64,000 bases of DNA from the NCBI RefSeq assembly GCF_001426485.1, contig NZ_LMET01000001.1, positions 232,382 through 296,381 of the forward strand, given 5' to 3'. The notes beneath the pieces were generated by a model, which saw only the letters and a program-made list of their open reading frames with translations, was not told the DNA's origin and did no database searches. The translations under genes and the position numbers were made by a program. How positions within the stretch are numbered: position 1 is the first letter of the stretch; each line of letters begins with the position of its first letter. The stretch comes from Aeromicrobium sp. Root472D3 (GTDB lineage: Bacteria > Actinomycetota > Actinomycetes > Propionibacteriales > Nocardioidaceae). This document shows, piece by piece, positions 61,331-64,000 of this stretch.

Positions 61331-64000
61331 ATGCAGGTCGTCGCGATCGTCGTCTCGCTTGTCATCACCGCCGTGGCGCTGCCACTCATCACCAAGGCCG
61401 TGCGCGACATGCTGAAGGTGCTGCGCACCGGCCGGCCGCTGGTCGGTCGCCGGGACAACCCGGCCAAGCGCACCGCCAACATGCTGATCGAGACGTTCGG
61501 GCACACCCGGATGTTCCAGAAGCGTGCCGTCGCGGTCGCCCACTGGTTCGTCTACGCCGCCTTCGTGCTGCTCAGCACCGCGGTGCTGCAGGGCTACTTC
61601 CAGCTGTTCGACCCCGAGTTCGCGTGGCCGATCATCGGCCACTTCTACCTCTACGAGTGGGCCGCCGAGGGTCTCGGACTGCTCAGCACGATCGGCATCG
61701 TCTACCTGATCGCCGTCCGCCAGTGGAACCACCCGCGTCGCCTCGACCGCAAGAGCCGCTTCTTCGGCTCGACGTTCTGGCAGGCCTACTTCGTCGAGGC
61801 CATGGCGATGCTCGAGGGCGCCGCGATCCTGTTCATCCGCGGCGCCGAGTACAAGCTGATCGAGAACTTCCACGGCGGCGAGCACGGCGGCCGGGCGCAC
61901 TTCCCGCTCAGCTCGTACGTCGGCGACCTGCTCTACCCCGAGTCCGAGCAGGGCCTCAAGAACGTCGTCTTCTTCGTCGCGATGTTCAAGATCACGCTCG
62001 CGATGGTCTGGCTGATCGTCATCGCCCGTAACCTCACGATGGGCGTGGCGTGGCACCGCTTCACGGCGTGGCCCAACATCTGGTTCAAGCGCAACAGCGA
62101 CGGCAGCACGGCCCTCGGCGGCCTGCAGCCCATCTACATCCAGGGCAAGCCGCTCGACATGGAGGCCATGGAGGACCTCGAGGAGGAGGACTTCGAGAAG
62201 CTCGGCGTCGGCAAGGTCGAGGACTTCACCTGGAAGGGCATCCTCGACTTCACGACCTGCACCGAGTGCGGACGCTGCCAGGAGCAGTGCCCCGCCTGGG
62301 CCACCGACAAGCCCCTGTCGCCCAAGCTGCTGGTGCTCGGCCTCCGCGAGCACGCCTACGCGAAGGCGCCCCTGCTGACGCTCTCCGAGGACGAGCAGGC
62401 GAACCTGACCGACGAGCAGAAGGCCGAGCTCGAGCGCCCCCTGATCGGCGACGAGTCGGTGTACGGCGTCATCGACCCCGACGTCCTGTGGTCGTGCACC
62501 AACTGCGGCGCCTGCGTGCAGCAGTGCCCCGTCGACATCGAGCACGTCGACCACATCGACGACATGCGCCGCTTCCAGGTGCTCGTCGAGTCGAACTTCC
62601 CCGCCGAGCTCAACAACATCTTCAAGGGCCTCGAGCGCAAGGGGAACCCGTGGGGCATGAACGCCTCCGCCCGCATGGACTGGGCCAAGGGCCTCGACTT
62701 CGAGGTCAAGCAGGTCGGCGTCGACGTCGACGACCTCGACGAGGTCGAGTGGCTGTTCTGGGTCGGCTGCGCCGGCGCCTTCGAGGACCGCGCCAAGAAG
62801 ACGACGCAGGCCGTCGCCGAGCTGCTCGACATGGCCGGCGTGACGTTCGCCGTCCTGGGCGACGGCGAGACGTGCACGGGTGACCCCGCCCGCCGCGCCG
62901 GCAACGAGATCGTCTTCCAGCAGCTCGCGATGCAGAACGCCGAGGTCTTCAAGGAGACCAAGGTCAAGAAGGTCGTCTCGACCTGCGCGCACTGCTTCAA
63001 CTCGCTCAAGAACGAGTACGCCGAGTTCGGCGTCGAGCTCGAGGTCGTGCACCACACCCAGCTGCTCAACCGCCTCGTGCGCGAGGGCAAGCTGACGCCC
63101 CGTCCGCCCGTCGCGAACGAGGAGAAGAAGAAGATCACGTACCACGACCCGTGCTTCCTGGGCCGTCACAACAAGGTCTACGAGCCGCCGCGCGAGCTCC
63201 TCAGCATCATCCCGGGCGCCGAGTTCACCGAGATGCCGCGCAACTCCGAGAAGTCCTTCTGCTGCGGCGCCGGCGGCGCCCGCATGTGGATGGAGGAGAG
63301 CATCGGCTCGCGCATCAACGTCAACCGCACCGAGGAGGCCATCGCCACCGGCGCCGACCAGATCGCGGTCGGCTGCCCGTTCTGCCGCGTCATGCTGTCC
63401 GACGGCCTGACGCTCAAGCAGTCCGAGGGTGCGGCCCGCGAGGAGGTCGAGGTGCTCGACGTCGCGCAGATGCTGCTCGCCGGTGTCAAGCGGGCCCCCG
63501 AGCCGACGCCGTCCGACGACGCCGACGTCGTGGCCGAGGCCGAGGCCGCCACGGCGACCGCCGCCGGGGCGACCGATCCGGCCACCGAGGCCGAGCCGAG
63601 CGCCGCCGACGCCGCCGACCCCGACTCGGTCACCGAGACCGCCGACGTCGGCGTGGCCGCCAAGGCCCACACCGACGGCGACCCCGACGACAAGCAGACC
63701 TCCGACACCGAGGCGCTCGACGAGCCGTCGGAGAAGAGCGACGCCGCCGACCAGCAGATCGCCGCCGACAACAACGTCAAGGTCGACGAGAAGGGCGGCG
63801 GTCACGCCGACGAGTCCGCGGCTCCCGTCGAGCCCCGCAACGCCGATGCGCGCGCCGAGGTCGCCGCCGCCGACGAGGCGAAGGCCGCCGACGAGGCGGA
63901 CGAGTCGACGGCTGACGCCCCCGCGGCCGACGAGGCCGAGGACGACCGCGAGGCGTCCGCGAAGGAGGACGCGGCCTGGGCCAACGTCGGACCGGTCAAC
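61331..64000 (+). CDS. Membrane-bound Fe-S oxidoreductase, Rv0338c-like (partial, runs off the right edge)
   Basis: 890 codons are present without a stop. AGGGACC precedes ATG 61331. Residues 1-250 have several membrane segments (MQVVAIVVSLVITAVALPLI...). Two 4Fe-4S clusters follow: CTECGRCQEQCP (near 310) and CTNCGACVQQCP (near 390). Two CCG domains of the heterodisulfide-reductase type follow (WVGCAGAFED; YHDPCFLGRHN...FCCGAGGARMW; CPFC). From about residue 720 the chain is Ala/Asp/Glu-rich and disordered. Mycobacterial Rv0338c has this build and is needed for growth; donor and acceptor are unknown. Confidence 0.9.
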   Translation, partial: MQVVAIVVSLVITAVALPLITKAVRDMLKVLRTGRPLVGRRDNPAKRTANMLIETFGHTRMFQKRAVAVAHWFVYAAFVLLSTAVLQGYFQLFDPEFAWPIIGHFYLYEWAAEGLGLLSTIGIVYLIAVRQWNHPRRLDRKSRFFGSTFWQAYFVEAMAMLEGAAILFIRGAEYKLIENFHGGEHGGRAHFPLSSYVGDLLYPESEQGLKNVVFFVAMFKITLAMVWLIVIARNLTMGVAWHRFTAWPNIWFKRNSDGSTALGGLQPIYIQGKPLDMEAMEDLEEEDFEKLGVGKVEDFTWKGILDFTTCTECGRCQEQCPAWATDKPLSPKLLVLGLREHAYAKAPLLTLSEDEQANLTDEQKAELERPLIGDESVYGVIDPDVLWSCTNCGACVQQCPVDIEHVDHIDDMRRFQVLVESNFPAELNNIFKGLERKGNPWGMNASARMDWAKGLDFEVKQVGVDVDDLDEVEWLFWVGCAGAFEDRAKKTTQAVAELLDMAGVTFAVLGDGETCTGDPARRAGNEIVFQQLAMQNAEVFKETKVKKVVSTCAHCFNSLKNEYAEFGVELEVVHHTQLLNRLVREGKLTPRPPVANEEKKKITYHDPCFLGRHNKVYEPPRELLSIIPGAEFTEMPRNSEKSFCCGAGGARMWMEESIGSRINVNRTEEAIATGADQIAVGCPFCRVMLSDGLTLKQSEGAAREEVEVLDVAQMLLAGVKRAPEPTPSDDADVVAEAEAATATAAGATDPATEAEPSAADAADPDSVTETADVGVAAKAHTDGDPDDKQTSDTEALDEPSEKSDAADQQIAADNNVKVDEKGGGHADESAAPVEPRNADARAEVAAADEAKAADEADESTADAPAADEAEDDREASAKEDAAWANVGPVN

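Noticed and set aside
61283..63805. 840-codon minus-strand frame at the right edge
   Set aside because: It lies opposite the Fe-S oxidoreductase, whose cysteine motifs and ribosome site are clear. The translation is low in complexity (Leu/Val/Asp/Arg).

Overview
The window is a gap-free piece of a very GC-rich chromosome. G or C dominates third codon positions, GTG starts are frequent, and adjacent genes often overlap by 4 bp (ATGA or GTGA). Gene content points to an actinobacterium: a WhiB/WblA protein, MarP protease, HspR-controlled dnaK operon, GuaB1, Get3-like ATPase pair, DUF3349, DUF4916 and YkoEDC with a TPP riboswitch. The order marP - CoA-type NUDIX - TlpA-like lipoprotein - nth - crp - MBL - RidA - DUF4177 - Get3 pair - wblA/whiB4 - ponA - metallophosphoesterase matches the M. 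tuberculosis Rv3671c-Rv3683 neighbourhood as I recall it. A member of Propionibacteriales (Nocardioides/Aeromicrobium type) is my best guess; the sequence does not prove the genus. No IS element, prophage, CRISPR array or plasmid function was found.

Layout. 1-4.3 kb: start of a probable glycosyltransferase (minus), guaB1, then a TetR regulator (BioQ type) divergent from bioYMN across two tandem palindromes. 4.3-10.7 kb: LytS/LytTR two-component system followed by two sodium/solute symporters and a DUF485 protein, with a Crp-like site before the second transport unit. 10.7-24.7 kb: the conserved Rv367x-like block (redox, repair, cell-envelope and regulatory genes), ending with tRNA-Pro(CGG). 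24.9-30.3 kb: membrane protein, aroQ and the dnaK-grpE-dnaJ-hspR operon (minus). 30.3-37.9 kb: lipoprotein, MMPL exporter with its TetR, HTH_42 protein, membrane protein plus TetR, and a diguanylate cyclase. 38-46.2 kb: DUF202, trhO, 2H phosphoesterase, amidase, Pit phosphate transporter with a PHO-box-like repeat, secreted metalloprotease, map. 46.3-50.9 kb: SGNH hydrolase coupled to a photolyase-like protein, then a MaoC/acyl-CoA dehydrogenase/SDR operon. 51-53.9 kb: TPP riboswitch and ykoEDC (minus). 54-64 kb: FAD oxidoreductase, a 1241-residue secreted alpha/beta hydrolase with Ig-like repeats, DUF4916 NUDIX protein, MFS transporter, and a large membrane-anchored iron-sulfur oxidoreductase (Rv0338c type) running off the right edge.

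How the genes work together. Two vitamin uptake systems of the ECF type (biotin bioYMN, thiamine-related ykoEDC) are present, each with its expected control element (BioQ-type boxes, TPP riboswitch). The symporter block suggests acetate/short-chain carboxylate uptake under LytS/LytTR and possibly Crp control. Palindromes or repeat arrays next to several regulators and catabolic genes give testable operator predictions. The least ordinary items are a photolyase of the PhrB/FeS-BCP type that lacks the iron-sulfur cysteines, an alternating CGTGACA/TGTCACG array before the large secreted hydrolase, an HTH_42 protein without the usual catalytic motif, and a Get3-like pair in which only one partner keeps the signature lysine.
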